Positions 7,959 through 17,647 of a DNA stretch of 64,000 nucleotides are shown in pieces. The DNA lies in assembly GCF_014596475.1 (NCBI RefSeq), contig NZ_MECJ01000025.1:186001-250000 (forward strand). Reading direction: 5' to 3'. The notes beneath the pieces were generated by a model. That model was not told the origin of the DNA and made no database searches. It worked only from the letters and a program-made list of their open reading frames with translations. This stretch comes from Streptomyces sp. CBMA152 (GTDB lineage Bacteria > Actinomycetota > Actinomycetes > Streptomycetales > Streptomycetaceae). Position 1 is the first letter of the stretch; every line of letters begins with the position of its first letter. Made by a program: the position numbers and the translations under genes.

Positions 7959-10900
7959 GTGCGGGGCTACGAACGCCAGGACAGCCACCGGCCTGACGAC
8001 CACCTCTCGCGGTTCGAGGCCGAGATGGACCGGCTGAAGACCGAGCGGGAGAAGGCCGTTCAGCACGCCGAGGACCTCGGCTACCAGGTCGAGGTGCTGC
8101 GCGCCAAGCTGCACGAGGCGCGCCGCAACCTCGCGACTCGCCCTGCCTACGACGCGGCGGACATCGGCTACCAGGCCGAACAGCTGCTGCGCAACGCCCA
8201 GATGCAGGCCGAGCAGCTACGCACGGACGCCGAGCGCGAGCTGCGCGACGCCCGGGCCCAGACCCAGCGCATCCTCCAGGAGCACGCCGAGCACCAGGCC
8301 CGGCTCCAGGCCGAGCTGCACGCGGAGGCGGTCAACCGCCGCCAGCGGCTCGACCAGGAGCTGGCCGAGCGCCGCGCGACCGTCGAGTCGCACGTCAACG
8401 AGAACGTGGCGTGGGCCGAGCAGCTGCGCGCCCGTACCGAGGCGCAGGCCCGCCGGCTGCTGGATGAGTCGCGCGCCGAGAGCGAGGCGGCGCTGGCCGC
8501 CGCCCGCGCGGAGGCCGCCCGAGTCGCCGAGGAGACCCGTCAACGCCTGGGCGCCGAGGCCGAGTCGGCCCGCGCCGAGGCCGAGGCGACCCTGCTGCGC
8601 GCCCGCAAGGACGCCGAGCGCCTCCTCAACGCCGCCTCCACACAGGCCCAGGAGGCCACCTCCCACGCCGAGCAGCTGCGCTCCTCCACCACCGCCGAGT
8701 CCGACCAGGCGCGCCAGCAGGCCGCCGAGCTGAGCCGGGCCGCCGAGCAGCGGATGCAGGAGGCCGAGAGCGCGCTGCGCGAGGCGCGCGCCGAGGCCGA
8801 CAAGGTCCTCACCGAGGCCAAGGACTCGGCGAGCAAGCAGCTCGCCGCCGCCGAGTCGGCCAACGAGCAGCGCACCCGCACCGCCAGGACCGAGGTCGCC
8901 CGTCTGGTGGCCGAGGCGACCCAGGAGGCCGAGGCCCTCAAGGCCGAGGCCCAGCAGGCCCGTGACGACGCGCGCGCCGAGGCCGAGCGGCTGGTCGCCG
9001 AGGCCGCCGACAAGGCCCGCACCAGCGCCGCCGAGGACACCGCGGCCCAGCTCGCCAAGGCCGCCCGCAGCGCCGAGGAAGTCCTCACCAAGGCGTCCGC
9101 GGACGCCCAGGAGACCACCCGCAAGGCGTCCGAGGAGGCCGAGCGGATCCGCCGCGAGGCCGAGGCGGAGGCCGAACGGCTGCGCTCGCAGGCCGAGGAG
9201 CAGGCCGTCGAGCTCAAGGGCGCGGCCAAGGACGACACCAAGGAGTACCGGGCCAAGACGGTCGAACTCCAGGAGGAGGCACGCAGGCTGCGCGGCGAGG
9301 CCGAGCAGCTGCGGGCCGAGGCGGTCGCCGAGGGCGAGCGCATCCGCGGCGAGGCCCGCCGCGAGGGCGTCCAGCAGATCGAGGAGGCGGCCAGGACCGC
9401 CGAGGAGCTGCTGACCAAGGCGAAGGCGGACGCCGAGGAGCTGCGCACCTCCGCGGGCGCCGAGTCCGAGCGTGTGCGGAACGAAGCCCTGGAGCGCGCG
9501 ACCACGCTGCGCAAGCAGGCCGAGGAGACCCTGGAGCGCACCCGCGCCGAGGCCGAGCGGATGCGCGCCGAGGCCGAGGAGCACGCCGAGTCCACCCGTA
9601 CGTCCGCCGAGCAGGCGGCCGTCCTGCTGCGCGAGGAGACCGAGCGGGCCGTCGCCGCCCGCCAGGCCGAGGCCGCCGACGAGCTGACCCGGCTGCACAC
9701 CGAGGCCGAGCAGCGGCACACCTCCGCCGACCAGGCCCTGACCGAGGCGCGCGCCGAGAGCGAGCGCATCCGCCGCGAGGCCGCCGAGGAGACCGAGCGG
9801 CTGCGCACCGAGGCCGCCGAGCGCGTCCGTACGCTCCAGGCCCAGGCCGAGCAGGAGGCCGAGCGGCTGCGCACCGAGGCCGCGTCCGACGCGTCGGAGG
9901 CCCGCGCGGAGGCGGAGAGCGCGGCCGTACGACTGCGCACCGAGGCCGCCGCCGAGGCCGAGCGGCTCAAGAGCGAGGCCCAGGACACCGCCGACCGGAT
10001 GCGCGCGGAGGCCGCGGCCGCCGCCGAGCGGGTCGGCGCCGAGGCCGCCGAGGCACTGGCCGCCGCCCAGGAGGAGGCGACCCGTCGTCGCCGCGAGGCC
10101 GAGGAGACGCTGAACTCGGCGCGCGCCGAGGCCGATTCGGAGCGGGCGCAGGCCCGCGAGCAGAGCGAGGAACTGCTCGCCTCGGCCCGTCGCCGGGTCG
10201 AGGAGGCGCAGGCCGAGGCGCAGCGGCTCGGCGAGGAGGCCGACCGGCGCGCCACCGAGCTGGTGGCCGCCGCCGAGCAGACCGCCCAGCAGGTGCGCGA
10301 CTCCGTGGCGGGGCTGCGCGAGGAGGCCGAGCAGGAGATCTCCGGTCTGCGCTCGACCGCCGAGCATGTCGCCGAGCGGACCAAGAACGAGGCGCAGGAG
10401 GAGGCGGACCGGGTCCGCGCCGACGCCTACGCCGAGCGCGAGCGCGCCACCGAGGACGCCAACCGCACCCGTGAGCGCGCCAACGAGGAGGCCGAGGCCG
10501 CCAAGGCGCTCGCCGAGCGGACGATGGCGGACGCCATCGCCGAGGCGGAGAAGGCCCGTTCGGACGCGTCCGAGTACGCGCAGCGGATGCGCACCGAGGC
10601 CTCCGACGCGCTCGCCTCCTCCGAGCAGGACGCCGCGCGCACCCGGGCGGACGCCCGCGAGGACGCCAACCGCATCCGCAGCGACGCCGCGAGCCAGGCC
10701 GACCGCCTGGTCACCGAGGCGACTTCGCAGGCCGAACTGCTCGCCGCCGAGTCGACGGCGACCGCCGAGCGGTTGCTCTCGGAGGCCCAGCAGCTGCGCG
10801 ACGAGGGCCAGTCGGAGCACGACCGTCTCATCGCGGAGGCGACCGCGCAGGCCGAGCGCACCACCTCCGAGGCCGACACCTACGCCGAGCTGGTCACCAC

Positions 10901-12131
10901 CGAGGCGCGCGCGGACGCCGGTTCGACCCTCGGGGCCGCGGCCGCCGAGGCCGAGCAGACCGTCGCCGAGGCGCGCGCCGAGGCCGAACAGCTGGTGGGC
11001 GAGGCCCGTACGGAGTCGGAGCGGCTGCTCGACGAGGCCCGTCAGGCCGCCGACAAGCGCCGGACCGACGCCGCCGAGCAGGCCGACCAGCTCATCGGCG
11101 AGGCGAGCAGCGAGGCCGAGCGGATCCTCTCCGAGGCGAGCGCGGACGCCGAGCGCGTGCGCACCGAGGCCAATGGTGAGGCCGAGCGGCTGCGTGCCGA
11201 GGCCGCCGAGACCGTGGGCTCCGCCCAGCAGGCCGCGCAGCGCATCCGTGCGGAGGCCGACAAGACGCGGGTCCAGGCCGAGGAGGCCGCCGAGCAGGCC
11301 CGCAGCGAGGCCCGCGAGGAGGCCGACCGGCTGCTCGACGAGGCCCGTACGGCCGCGGCCAAGCGCCGGGCGGACGCGGCCGAGCAGGCCGACCAGCTCA
11401 TCAACAAGGCCCAGGAGGAGGCGCTGCTCGCGGCGACCCTGGCCGAGGAGCAGGCCGACACGATGGTGGGCGCTGCCCGCAAGGAGGCCGAGCGGATCGT
11501 CTCCGAGGCGACCGTGGAGGGCAACTCCCTGGTGGAGAAGGCCCGTACGGACGCGGACGAGCTGCTGGCCGGCGCCCGTACGGACGCCACCGCCATAAGG
11601 GAGCGCACCGAGGAGATGCGCGCGCGGACCGAGTCGGAGATCGAGGAGCTGCACGAGCGGGCCCGGCGGGAGAGCGCCGAGCAGATGAAGACGGCGGGCG
11701 AGCGCGTCGACAAACTGGTCACGGCGGCCACCGAGCAGACCGTCGAGGCCGAGGCGAAGGCCAAGGAACTTCTGTCGGACGCCAACTCCGAGGCGAGCAA
11801 GGTCCGTATCGCCGCCGTCAAGAAGGCGGAGGGTCTGCTCAAGGAGGCCGAGGCCAAGAAGGCCGAGCTGATCCGCGAGGCCACCAAGTTGCGCGACGAG
11901 GCGGAGGCGGAGGCCAAGCGCACCGTCGAGGAGGGCAAGCGCGAGCTGGACGTGCTGGTCAGGCGGCGCGCGGACATCAATGCCGAGATCTCCCGTGTCC
12001 AGGACGTACTTGAGGCGTTGGAGTCTTTCGAGGCCCCGTCCTTGGGCGGCAAGGCCGCGGGCAAGGAGGCGGCCAAGGCTGGGGCGGCGGCGGGAAGTAC
12101 ACGTTCGAGTGGCAAGTCTTCGGAGGGGTAG
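7959..12131 (+). CDS. scy: Scy, polarisome coiled-coil scaffold
   Basis: A 1390-residue, almost uninterrupted coiled-coil protein rich in Ala, Glu and Arg, directly upstream of filP as in S. coelicolor (SCO5397-SCO5396). Scy marks and organises the hyphal tip, recruiting DivIVA and FilP. Visible features: a short basic N-terminus, a DivIVA-like segment (AADIGYQAEQLLRNAQMQA), then over 1,200 residues of near-periodic units such as AEAERLRTEA and SEAERILSEA, and a C-terminal shorter heptad section ending in an Ala/Gly/Ser-rich tail. The start is GTG at 7959. The strongly biased sequence leaves long open frames on the other strand, including a 1322-codon one, which are shadows. Confidence 0.95.
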   Translation: MRGYERQDSHRPDDHLSRFEAEMDRLKTEREKAVQHAEDLGYQVEVLRAKLHEARRNLATRPAYDAADIGYQAEQLLRNAQMQAEQLRTDAERELRDARAQTQRILQEHAEHQARLQAELHAEAVNRRQRLDQELAERRATVESHVNENVAWAEQLRARTEAQARRLLDESRAESEAALAAARAEAARVAEETRQRLGAEAESARAEAEATLLRARKDAERLLNAASTQAQEATSHAEQLRSSTTAESDQARQQAAELSRAAEQRMQEAESALREARAEADKVLTEAKDSASKQLAAAESANEQRTRTARTEVARLVAEATQEAEALKAEAQQARDDARAEAERLVAEAADKARTSAAEDTAAQLAKAARSAEEVLTKASADAQETTRKASEEAERIRREAEAEAERLRSQAEEQAVELKGAAKDDTKEYRAKTVELQEEARRLRGEAEQLRAEAVAEGERIRGEARREGVQQIEEAARTAEELLTKAKADAEELRTSAGAESERVRNEALERATTLRKQAEETLERTRAEAERMRAEAEEHAESTRTSAEQAAVLLREETERAVAARQAEAADELTRLHTEAEQRHTSADQALTEARAESERIRREAAEETERLRTEAAERVRTLQAQAEQEAERLRTEAASDASEARAEAESAAVRLRTEAAAEAERLKSEAQDTADRMRAEAAAAAERVGAEAAEALAAAQEEATRRRREAEETLNSARAEADSERAQAREQSEELLASARRRVEEAQAEAQRLGEEADRRATELVAAAEQTAQQVRDSVAGLREEAEQEISGLRSTAEHVAERTKNEAQEEADRVRADAYAERERATEDANRTRERANEEAEAAKALAERTMADAIAEAEKARSDASEYAQRMRTEASDALASSEQDAARTRADAREDANRIRSDAASQADRLVTEATSQAELLAAESTATAERLLSEAQQLRDEGQSEHDRLIAEATAQAERTTSEADTYAELVTTEARADAGSTLGAAAAEAEQTVAEARAEAEQLVGEARTESERLLDEARQAADKRRTDAAEQADQLIGEASSEAERILSEASADAERVRTEANGEAERLRAEAAETVGSAQQAAQRIRAEADKTRVQAEEAAEQARSEAREEADRLLDEARTAAAKRRADAAEQADQLINKAQEEALLAATLAEEQADTMVGAARKEAERIVSEATVEGNSLVEKARTDADELLAGARTDATAIRERTEEMRARTESEIEELHERARRESAEQMKTAGERVDKLVTAATEQTVEAEAKAKELLSDANSEASKVRIAAVKKAEGLLKEAEAKKAELIREATKLRDEAEAEAKRTVEEGKRELDVLVRRRADINAEISRVQDVLEALESFEAPSLGGKAAGKEAAKAGAAAGSTRSSGKSSEG

Positions 12132-12245
12132 CCACTCAAAAGGCTGGTAATTCTCCAGATCAAACGGGCATCCGCTCGATGACACGCCGCCTGGGCCCCT
12201 AGGATTCCCCCTATCACCTCACCGGTCTCATTCGACAGGAACCCC

Positions 12246-13184
12246 ATGAGCGACACTTCCTCCCCCTTCGGCTTCGAGCTCGTGCGGCGTGGTTACGACC
12301 GCGGTCAGGTGGACGACCGCATTACCAAGCTCGTCGCCGACCGTGACAGCGCTCTGGCACGGATCACTTCTCTGGAAAAGCGCATCGAGGAGCTGCACCT
12401 CGAAACGCAGAACGCCCAGGCCCAGGTGAGCGACGCGGAGCCGTCGTACGCGGGCCTCGGCGCGCGGGTCGAGAAGATCCTCCGCCTCGCCGAGGAAGAG
12501 GCGAAGGACCTGCGCGAGGAGGCCCGTCGGGCCGCCGAGCAGCACCGTGAGCTCGCCGAGTCGGCGGCCCAGCAGGTGCGCAACGACGCAGAATCGTTCG
12601 CCGCCGAGCGCAAGGCGAAGGCGGAGGACGAGGGCGTCCGCATCGTCGAGAAGGCGAAGGGTGACGCCTCCCAGCTGCGCACCGAGGCCCAGAAGGACGC
12701 GCAGTCCAAGCGCGAGGAGGCAGACGCCCTCTTCGAGGAGACCCGCGCCAAGGCCGCGCAGGCCGCCGCCGACTTCGAGACGAACCTCGCCAAGCGCCGC
12801 GAGCAGTCCGAGCGCGACCTGGCGTCGCGTCAGGCCAAGGCCGAGAAGCGCCTCGCGGAGATCGAGCACCGCGCGGAGCAGCTGCGCCTGGAGGCCGAGA
12901 AGCTGCGTACGGACGCGGAGCGCCGGGCCCGTCAGACGGTCGAGACGGCCCAGCGTCAGGCCGAGGACATCGTGGCGGACGCCAACGCCAAGGCCGACCG
13001 CATCCGTTCGGAATCCGAGCGGGAGCTGGCGGCGCTCACCAACCGCCGCGACTCGATCAACGCGCAGCTGACCAACGTCCGCGAAATGCTGGCGACGCTG
13101 ACCGGTGCGGCCGTGGCCGCCGCCGGTTCCCCGGTCGACGACGAGCCCGTCTCGCGCGGCGTCCCGGCCCAGCAGTCCCGCTAG
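12246..13184 (+). CDS. filP: FilP, intermediate filament-like coiled-coil protein
   Basis: A 312-residue coiled-coil protein that forms cytoskeletal networks behind the growing tip and interacts with Scy and DivIVA. The N-terminus FGFELVRRGYDRGQVDDRI resembles the membrane-proximal end of DivIVA-type proteins. Residues about 20-280 are continuous heptad/hendecad repeats; the tail is short and unstructured. AGGAA lies a few bases before the ATG. The gap to scy is 114 bp and holds only weak promoter-like sequence (TAGGAT at 12200-12205). A strong terminator follows at 13279-13310. Confidence 0.95.
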   Translation: MSDTSSPFGFELVRRGYDRGQVDDRITKLVADRDSALARITSLEKRIEELHLETQNAQAQVSDAEPSYAGLGARVEKILRLAEEEAKDLREEARRAAEQHRELAESAAQQVRNDAESFAAERKAKAEDEGVRIVEKAKGDASQLRTEAQKDAQSKREEADALFEETRAKAAQAAADFETNLAKRREQSERDLASRQAKAEKRLAEIEHRAEQLRLEAEKLRTDAERRARQTVETAQRQAEDIVADANAKADRIRSESERELAALTNRRDSINAQLTNVREMLATLTGAAVAAAGSPVDDEPVSRGVPAQQSR

Positions 13185-13278
13185 TCCGCAGCGGCCGCAG
13201 CTCCTCCCCCGTGGGCTGCGTCCGTGTCCACCGCGTGCGTACGGCACGCGGTGGTACGGGACGTATGAGTACGACATG

Positions 13279-13310
13279 AAGCCCCCCGTCACACAAGTGG
13301 CGGGGGGCTT
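13279..13310 (+). terminator. Intrinsic-type terminator after filP
   Basis: A 10-bp perfect stem AAGCCCCCCG/CGGGGGGCTT, extended by an inner CAC/GTG stem, followed by TTGTCC. It closes the scy-filP region just before the ABC transporter genes. Confidence 0.8.
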
Positions 13311-13332
13311 TGTCCGCGTTTAGCGTGACTCC

Positions 13333-14343
13333 ATGATCGAGCTAGCGGGTCTTACCAAGCGCTTCGGTTCCAAAGTCGCGGTCGACGACCTGTCCTTCCA
13401 GGTCAGACCGGGTGTGGTGACCGGGTTCCTGGGCCCCAACGGCGCCGGCAAGTCCACGACGATGCGCATGATGCTCGATCTCGACAACCCGACCAGCGGC
13501 ACGGTGCGCATCGACGGCCGCCACTACCGCGACCTCGACGAGCCGCTGAAGTACATCGGGGCGCTCCTGGACGCCAAGGCGATGCACGGCGGCCGCAGCG
13601 CGTACAACAACCTGCTGTGCCTTGCCCAGTCGAACCGCATCCCCGAGCGGCGGGTCGCGGAGGTCCTGGACACGGTGGGTCTCACGCCGGTCGCGAAGAA
13701 GAAGTCGAAGGGCTTCTCGCTCGGCATGGGCCAGCGTCTGGGAATCGCGTCCGCGCTGCTCGGCGACCCCGAGATCCTGATGTTCGACGAACCCGTCAAT
13801 GGTCTGGACCCCGAGGGAATTCACTGGATCCGCAATCTCATGAAAGCCCTCGCCGCCGAAGGCAGAACGATCTTCGTGTCGTCTCACCTGATGAGCGAAA
13901 TGGCGCTGACGGCGGATCACTTGATCGTTATCGGGCAGGGGCGACTGCTCGCCGATACATCGATGGCGGATTTCATTCGCCAGAATTCTCGGAGTTTCGT
14001 ACGACTTCGCTCACCCCAATGGGAACACCTGCTCGACGTATTGAGCCGGGCCGGGATCACCGTGACGCAGACCGCCGACGGCGCCCTGGAGATCGACAAC
14101 GGCAGGATCGAGCGGCTCGGCGAACTGGCCGCCCAGCACCAGATCGTGCTGCATGAACTCTCCGGCCAGCAGGCGTCCCTGGAGGAGGCGTTCATGCAGA
14201 TGACGGCGGCTTCGGTGGAGTACCACGCGCACTCGGACACCGCCCACGGTCCGCCACAGAGCCCCAAGGCGCCCGCGCCGAACTGGGGCGAGGACTACCG
14301 GGCGAGGAACGAGGACGCCACCTCCCGGGGCGAGGGGGTCTGA
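13333..14343 (+). CDS. ABC-2 type exporter ATPase, pair 1
   Basis: A 336-residue ATP-binding subunit that would drive an ABC-2 exporter with the permease beginning two bases downstream. Walker A is GPNGAGKSTT (about residues 35-44). The signature loop reads SLGMGQRLGIA in place of LSGGQ, Walker B is ILMFDEPVNGLDPEG, and the H-loop is VSSHLMSEM. A C-terminal extension of about 100 residues ends in a Pro/His-rich tail. It is closely similar in order and sequence to the ATPase at 15300-16451. The substrate is unknown; antibiotic or lipid export is only the usual guess for this class. Confidence 0.92.
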   Translation: MIELAGLTKRFGSKVAVDDLSFQVRPGVVTGFLGPNGAGKSTTMRMMLDLDNPTSGTVRIDGRHYRDLDEPLKYIGALLDAKAMHGGRSAYNNLLCLAQSNRIPERRVAEVLDTVGLTPVAKKKSKGFSLGMGQRLGIASALLGDPEILMFDEPVNGLDPEGIHWIRNLMKALAAEGRTIFVSSHLMSEMALTADHLIVIGQGRLLADTSMADFIRQNSRSFVRLRSPQWEHLLDVLSRAGITVTQTADGALEIDNGRIERLGELAAQHQIVLHELSGQQASLEEAFMQMTAASVEYHAHSDTAHGPPQSPKAPAPNWGEDYRARNEDATSRGEGV

Positions 14344-14344
14344 C

Positions 14345-15124
14345 ATGGCATCGGCACCCGCCGTACTGCGCTCGGAGTGGACCAAGATCCGTTCGGTCTC
14401 CTCCACCTCCTGGACCCTGATCAGCGCGTTCGTCGTCACGGTCGCGGTGAGCGCGGCCCTGAGCGCGCTGATGAAGTCGCAGTTCAACGACCTCAAGCCG
14501 GCCGAGCGCGCCACCTTCGACCCGACCTTCATCAGCTTCTCCGGGATGGTGCTCGGCCAGCTCGCGATGGTCGTCTTCGGCGTCCTGGTGGTCGGCACCG
14601 AGTACAGCTCCGGCATGATCCGCACCTCACTGGCCGCCGTGCCGCAGCGGGCCACCTTCCTCTTCGCCAAGCTCGCGGTCGCCACCGCCCTCGCGCTGGT
14701 CGTGGGCATGGCGACCAGCTTCCTCTCCTTCTTCCTGGGCCAGGCGCTGCTCGGCCCGCACCGCACCACCATCGGCGAGCCCAACGTGCTGCGCGCGGTC
14801 TTCGGCGCGGGCCTCTACATGGCGCTGATCGCGCTCTTCTCGATGGGCGTGGCCACGATGCTGCGCAGCTCGATGCTCTCGCTCGGCATCCTGATGCCGT
14901 TCTTCTTCCTGGTCTCGCAGATCCTGTCGGCGGTGCCGGGCGCCAAGAAGGTGGCCCGCTACTTCCCGGACCAGGCAGGCTCGAAGATCATGCGGGTGGT
15001 GCCGGACGCGATGAACAGCGAGCCACCGCCGTACGGGCCCTGGGCGGGGCTCGGGATCATGGCGCTGTGGGTGGTCGCGGCGCTCGTGGGCGGCTATCTG
15101 GTGCTGAAGGAGCGGGACGCGTAG
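14345..15124 (+). CDS. ABC-2 type exporter permease, pair 1
   Basis: A 259-residue membrane subunit with about six hydrophobic segments. It opens with LRSEWTKIRSVSSTSWTL, the same amphipathic lead-in as the second permease (SEWTKIRSVRSTMWTL). The central signature GTEYSSGMIRTSLAAVPQRATFLFAKLAV is typical of ABC-2 permeases in Streptomyces. Translation follows the ATPase with a two-base gap, so the pair is coupled. It ends 175 bp before the second ATPase gene. Confidence 0.9.
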   Translation: MASAPAVLRSEWTKIRSVSSTSWTLISAFVVTVAVSAALSALMKSQFNDLKPAERATFDPTFISFSGMVLGQLAMVVFGVLVVGTEYSSGMIRTSLAAVPQRATFLFAKLAVATALALVVGMATSFLSFFLGQALLGPHRTTIGEPNVLRAVFGAGLYMALIALFSMGVATMLRSSMLSLGILMPFFFLVSQILSAVPGAKKVARYFPDQAGSKIMRVVPDAMNSEPPPYGPWAGLGIMALWVVAALVGGYLVLKERDA

Positions 15125-15299
15125 CGCCTGGTGAGGGCCGGGAGGCGTGCAGTGCATACCGGGCAGAAGCACACGTAACGCACGTCTCTTCGCTTGGCCG
15201 GAACCGTAAAGTCCTGGATAAGCTCCTCACTCATACGGGGGCACCCTGGCTGCGGACGGCCACCGCCCCGACGACCCACACCGTCGATGGGGCTGGAGA

Positions 15300-16451
15300 A
15301 TGATCGAGGCAGTCGGCCTGACGAAGCGCTATGGCGCCAAGACAGCCGTGTACAACCTTTCCTTCCAGGTGAGGCCCGGCGCCGTCACCGGCTTCCTGGG
15401 GCCCAACGGCTCCGGCAAGTCGACGACCATGCGCATGATCCTCGGCCTGGACCAGCCCACTTCCGGCCATGTCACCATCGGCGGCCACCCCTTCCGTACG
15501 CTCCCCAACGCGCCCCGTCAGGTCGGCGCGCTGCTCGACGCCAAGGCCGTGCACGGCGGCCGCAGCGCCCGCAACCATCTGCTCTCCCTCGCCCAGCTCT
15601 CCGGCATCCCGGCCCGCCGCGTCGACGAGGTGCTGGGGGTCGTCGGCCTCCAGGACGTGGCGGGCAGACGCTCCAAGGGGTTCTCGCTCGGCATGGGCCA
15701 GCGGCTCGGCATCGCCGCCGCGCTCCTCGGCGACCCGCACGTCCTGCTCTTCGACGAGCCGGTCAACGGGCTCGACCCCGAGGGCATCCTGTGGGTGCGC
15801 AACCTCATGAAGCAGCTCGCCGCCGAGGGCCGGACCGTCTTCGTCTCCTCGCACCTGATGAGCGAAATGGCGCTGACCGCCGACCACTTGATCGTGATCG
15901 GCCGGGGCCAGCTGCTCGCCGACATGAGCGTCAAGGACTTCATCTCGCACAACTCCGCCGACTTCGCGCGCGTGCGCACGCCCGAGCAGACCGGGCGCGA
16001 GAAGCTGACGGCCGCACTCACCGAGGCCGGCGGCCAGGTCATGCCGGAGCCGGACGGCGCCCTGCGGGTGACCGGTCTCGCGCTGCCGCGCATCAGCGAC
16101 CTGGCGCACGGCGCCGACGTACGCCTGTGGGAGCTCTCGCCGCACCAGGCCTCCCTTGAGGAGGCGTACATGCGGATGACGCAGGGCGCGGTGGACTACC
16201 GCTCCACGGCCGACCAGAAGGCCGGTCTGATGCCGCCGGTGCCGCCCGGGTACGCGCCGCCGCCGGTGATCCCCGAGGTGCCCACCCAGGGCTGGTACGC
16301 ACCGCCGCCGCCGGGACAGAACCCGTACGCGGCCCCGGGCCAGGCTCCTGTGGCCCCGGCCGCCCCGGCGCAGCCCCCGGTGGCCGCTCCCGCCGCTCCC
16401 CCGGCCCCCGCCGCCGCACCCTCCCTGACCGAGCCCGAGGACGCCCGATGA
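15300..16451 (+). CDS. ABC-2 type exporter ATPase, pair 2, with Pro/Ala-rich tail
   Basis: A 383-residue ATPase, paralogous to the one at 13333-14343 along its whole ABC domain. Walker A is GPNGSGKSTT, the signature loop is SLGMGQRLGIA and Walker B is LLFDEPVNGLDPEG. It differs by a tail of about 85 residues of Pro/Ala/Gly-rich sequence (APPPPGQNPYAAPGQ and similar) that looks disordered. Its stop overlaps the permease start in ATGA. The preceding 175-bp gap suggests a separate promoter. Substrate unknown. Confidence 0.92.
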   Translation: MIEAVGLTKRYGAKTAVYNLSFQVRPGAVTGFLGPNGSGKSTTMRMILGLDQPTSGHVTIGGHPFRTLPNAPRQVGALLDAKAVHGGRSARNHLLSLAQLSGIPARRVDEVLGVVGLQDVAGRRSKGFSLGMGQRLGIAAALLGDPHVLLFDEPVNGLDPEGILWVRNLMKQLAAEGRTVFVSSHLMSEMALTADHLIVIGRGQLLADMSVKDFISHNSADFARVRTPEQTGREKLTAALTEAGGQVMPEPDGALRVTGLALPRISDLAHGADVRLWELSPHQASLEEAYMRMTQGAVDYRSTADQKAGLMPPVPPGYAPPPVIPEVPTQGWYAPPPPGQNPYAAPGQAPVAPAAPAQPPVAAPAAPPAPAAAPSLTEPEDAR

Positions 16452-17293
16452 GCACCCCCTACCAGCAGGCCCCGCAGCAGGCGCAGGGTGCGGCCTACGG
16501 CGCGTACACCTCGCCGATCCCGGTGCGGCCCGCCACCCTCGGCGACGCGCTCGCCTCGGAGTGGACCAAGATCCGCTCGGTGCGTTCCACGATGTGGACG
16601 CTCGGCGTGCTGATCGTGCTCGTGCTCGGCATCGGGCTGCTCGCGGCCGTCGCCGTGAACTCGTCGGACTCGCACATGGGCGACACCCCGGTGGTGAGCC
16701 TCGGCTTCTACGGCGTGCTGCTCGGCTCGATCTGTGTGATCACGCTCGGCGTGCTGACCATCGCCTCCGAGTACGGCACCGGCATGATCCGCACGACGCT
16801 GACCGCGTGCCCCAGCCGGGCCCGGATCCTCACCGCGAAGGCGGTCGTCTTCTTCCTGCTGTCGTTCGTCATCGTGACGGCCTCCACCTTCCTGGTGGCG
16901 ATGTTCCAGACCAGCATGGTGACCAGCGGCAGGCAGCCGTCCGGCGGCGAGCTGCTGAAGGCGACCGTCGGCGTCGGGCTCTACATCTCGACGCTCGGCC
17001 TGCTCTCGCTCGCCATCGGCGCGCTGATCCGGCACTCGGCCGGCGCGATCACCGTCATGATCGGCGTGGTGCTGCTGCCGCTCGTGCTGGCGCTGTTCAT
17101 GTTCTCGCCGTCGCTCGACTCGGTGCGCCAGGCCCTGTTCCAGTACTCGATCCCGAGCCAACTGGCCGTGTTCTACGGCGCGTCGGTGACCGATTCCGGT
17201 CCGCACGGCTGGATGCCGCTGCTGATCCTGGCGGGTGTGACGGCGGTCGCCCTCGGTGGCGCGTTCGCGGCCCTGGGCAGGCGCGACGTCTGA
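16448..17293 (+). CDS. ABC-2 type exporter permease, pair 2
   Basis: A 281-residue membrane protein with about six hydrophobic segments (for example LGVLIVLVLGIGLLAAVAV and ITVMIGVVLLPLVLALFMF). After a Gln/Ala/Tyr-rich cytosolic head it carries the shared SEWTKIRSVRSTMWTL lead-in and ASEYGTGMIRTTLTACPSRARILTAK. It overlaps the ATPase stop by four bases. It completes the second exporter of the tandem set. Confidence 0.9.
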   Translation: MSTPYQQAPQQAQGAAYGAYTSPIPVRPATLGDALASEWTKIRSVRSTMWTLGVLIVLVLGIGLLAAVAVNSSDSHMGDTPVVSLGFYGVLLGSICVITLGVLTIASEYGTGMIRTTLTACPSRARILTAKAVVFFLLSFVIVTASTFLVAMFQTSMVTSGRQPSGGELLKATVGVGLYISTLGLLSLAIGALIRHSAGAITVMIGVVLLPLVLALFMFSPSLDSVRQALFQYSIPSQLAVFYGASVTDSGPHGWMPLLILAGVTAVALGGAFAALGRRDV

Positions 17294-17317
17294 CGCCATC
17301 TTCCGTACTACGTACGG

Positions 17318-17647
17318 TCAGTACCTCGGCGCGTTCCTGGACCGCTGCACCCTGCTGGTGCGGCGGTCCTTCGCGTTCCAGCACGCCTTGTGCCAGTGCC
17401 GCCGGTCGTCGACGCCGCCGTACTCGGGCCACGCCACGACGTGCGGGACCCCGGCCGGGATCTCCTGGTCACAGCCAGGACAGCGGTACCGCTTGCCGCC
17501 TGAGCTCGCACCGCTCACATGACGTACGGACCACTCCTCGCCCTGATACGTCTCGGTGCGCTGAAGGCCGTAGCGGTCGCCGCTTCCCGCGGCGGTCGGC
17601 TCGGTCGGCTGGTCGCCGCCCTTGGGGCGGTTGCGGCGCGGGGACAC
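17318..17647 (-). CDS. Conserved hypothetical protein with Cys/His cluster
   Basis: A 109-residue protein of unknown function. A basic, disordered N-terminal half leads to a compact Cys/His cluster: C56PGC59, His69, His84, His86 and Cys89 (HWHKACW). The pattern looks like a small zinc-binding fold. Homologues in Streptomyces are often labelled ATP/GTP-binding protein, but I see no P-loop. It converges on the ABC permease and is transcribed away from the LLM oxidoreductase. Codon bias is strongly that of a real gene on this strand. Confidence 0.75.
   Translation of the reverse strand: MSPRRNRPKGGDQPTEPTAAGSGDRYGLQRTETYQGEEWSVRHVSGASSGGKRYRCPGCDQEIPAGVPHVVAWPEYGGVDDRRHWHKACWNAKDRRTSRVQRSRNAPRY

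Noticed and set aside
8217..12185. A 1322-codon open frame on the minus strand across scy
   Set aside because: It is made only of Leu/Gly/Ala/Arg-rich sequence that mirrors the GAG/GCC periodicity of scy; no domain and no ribosome site.
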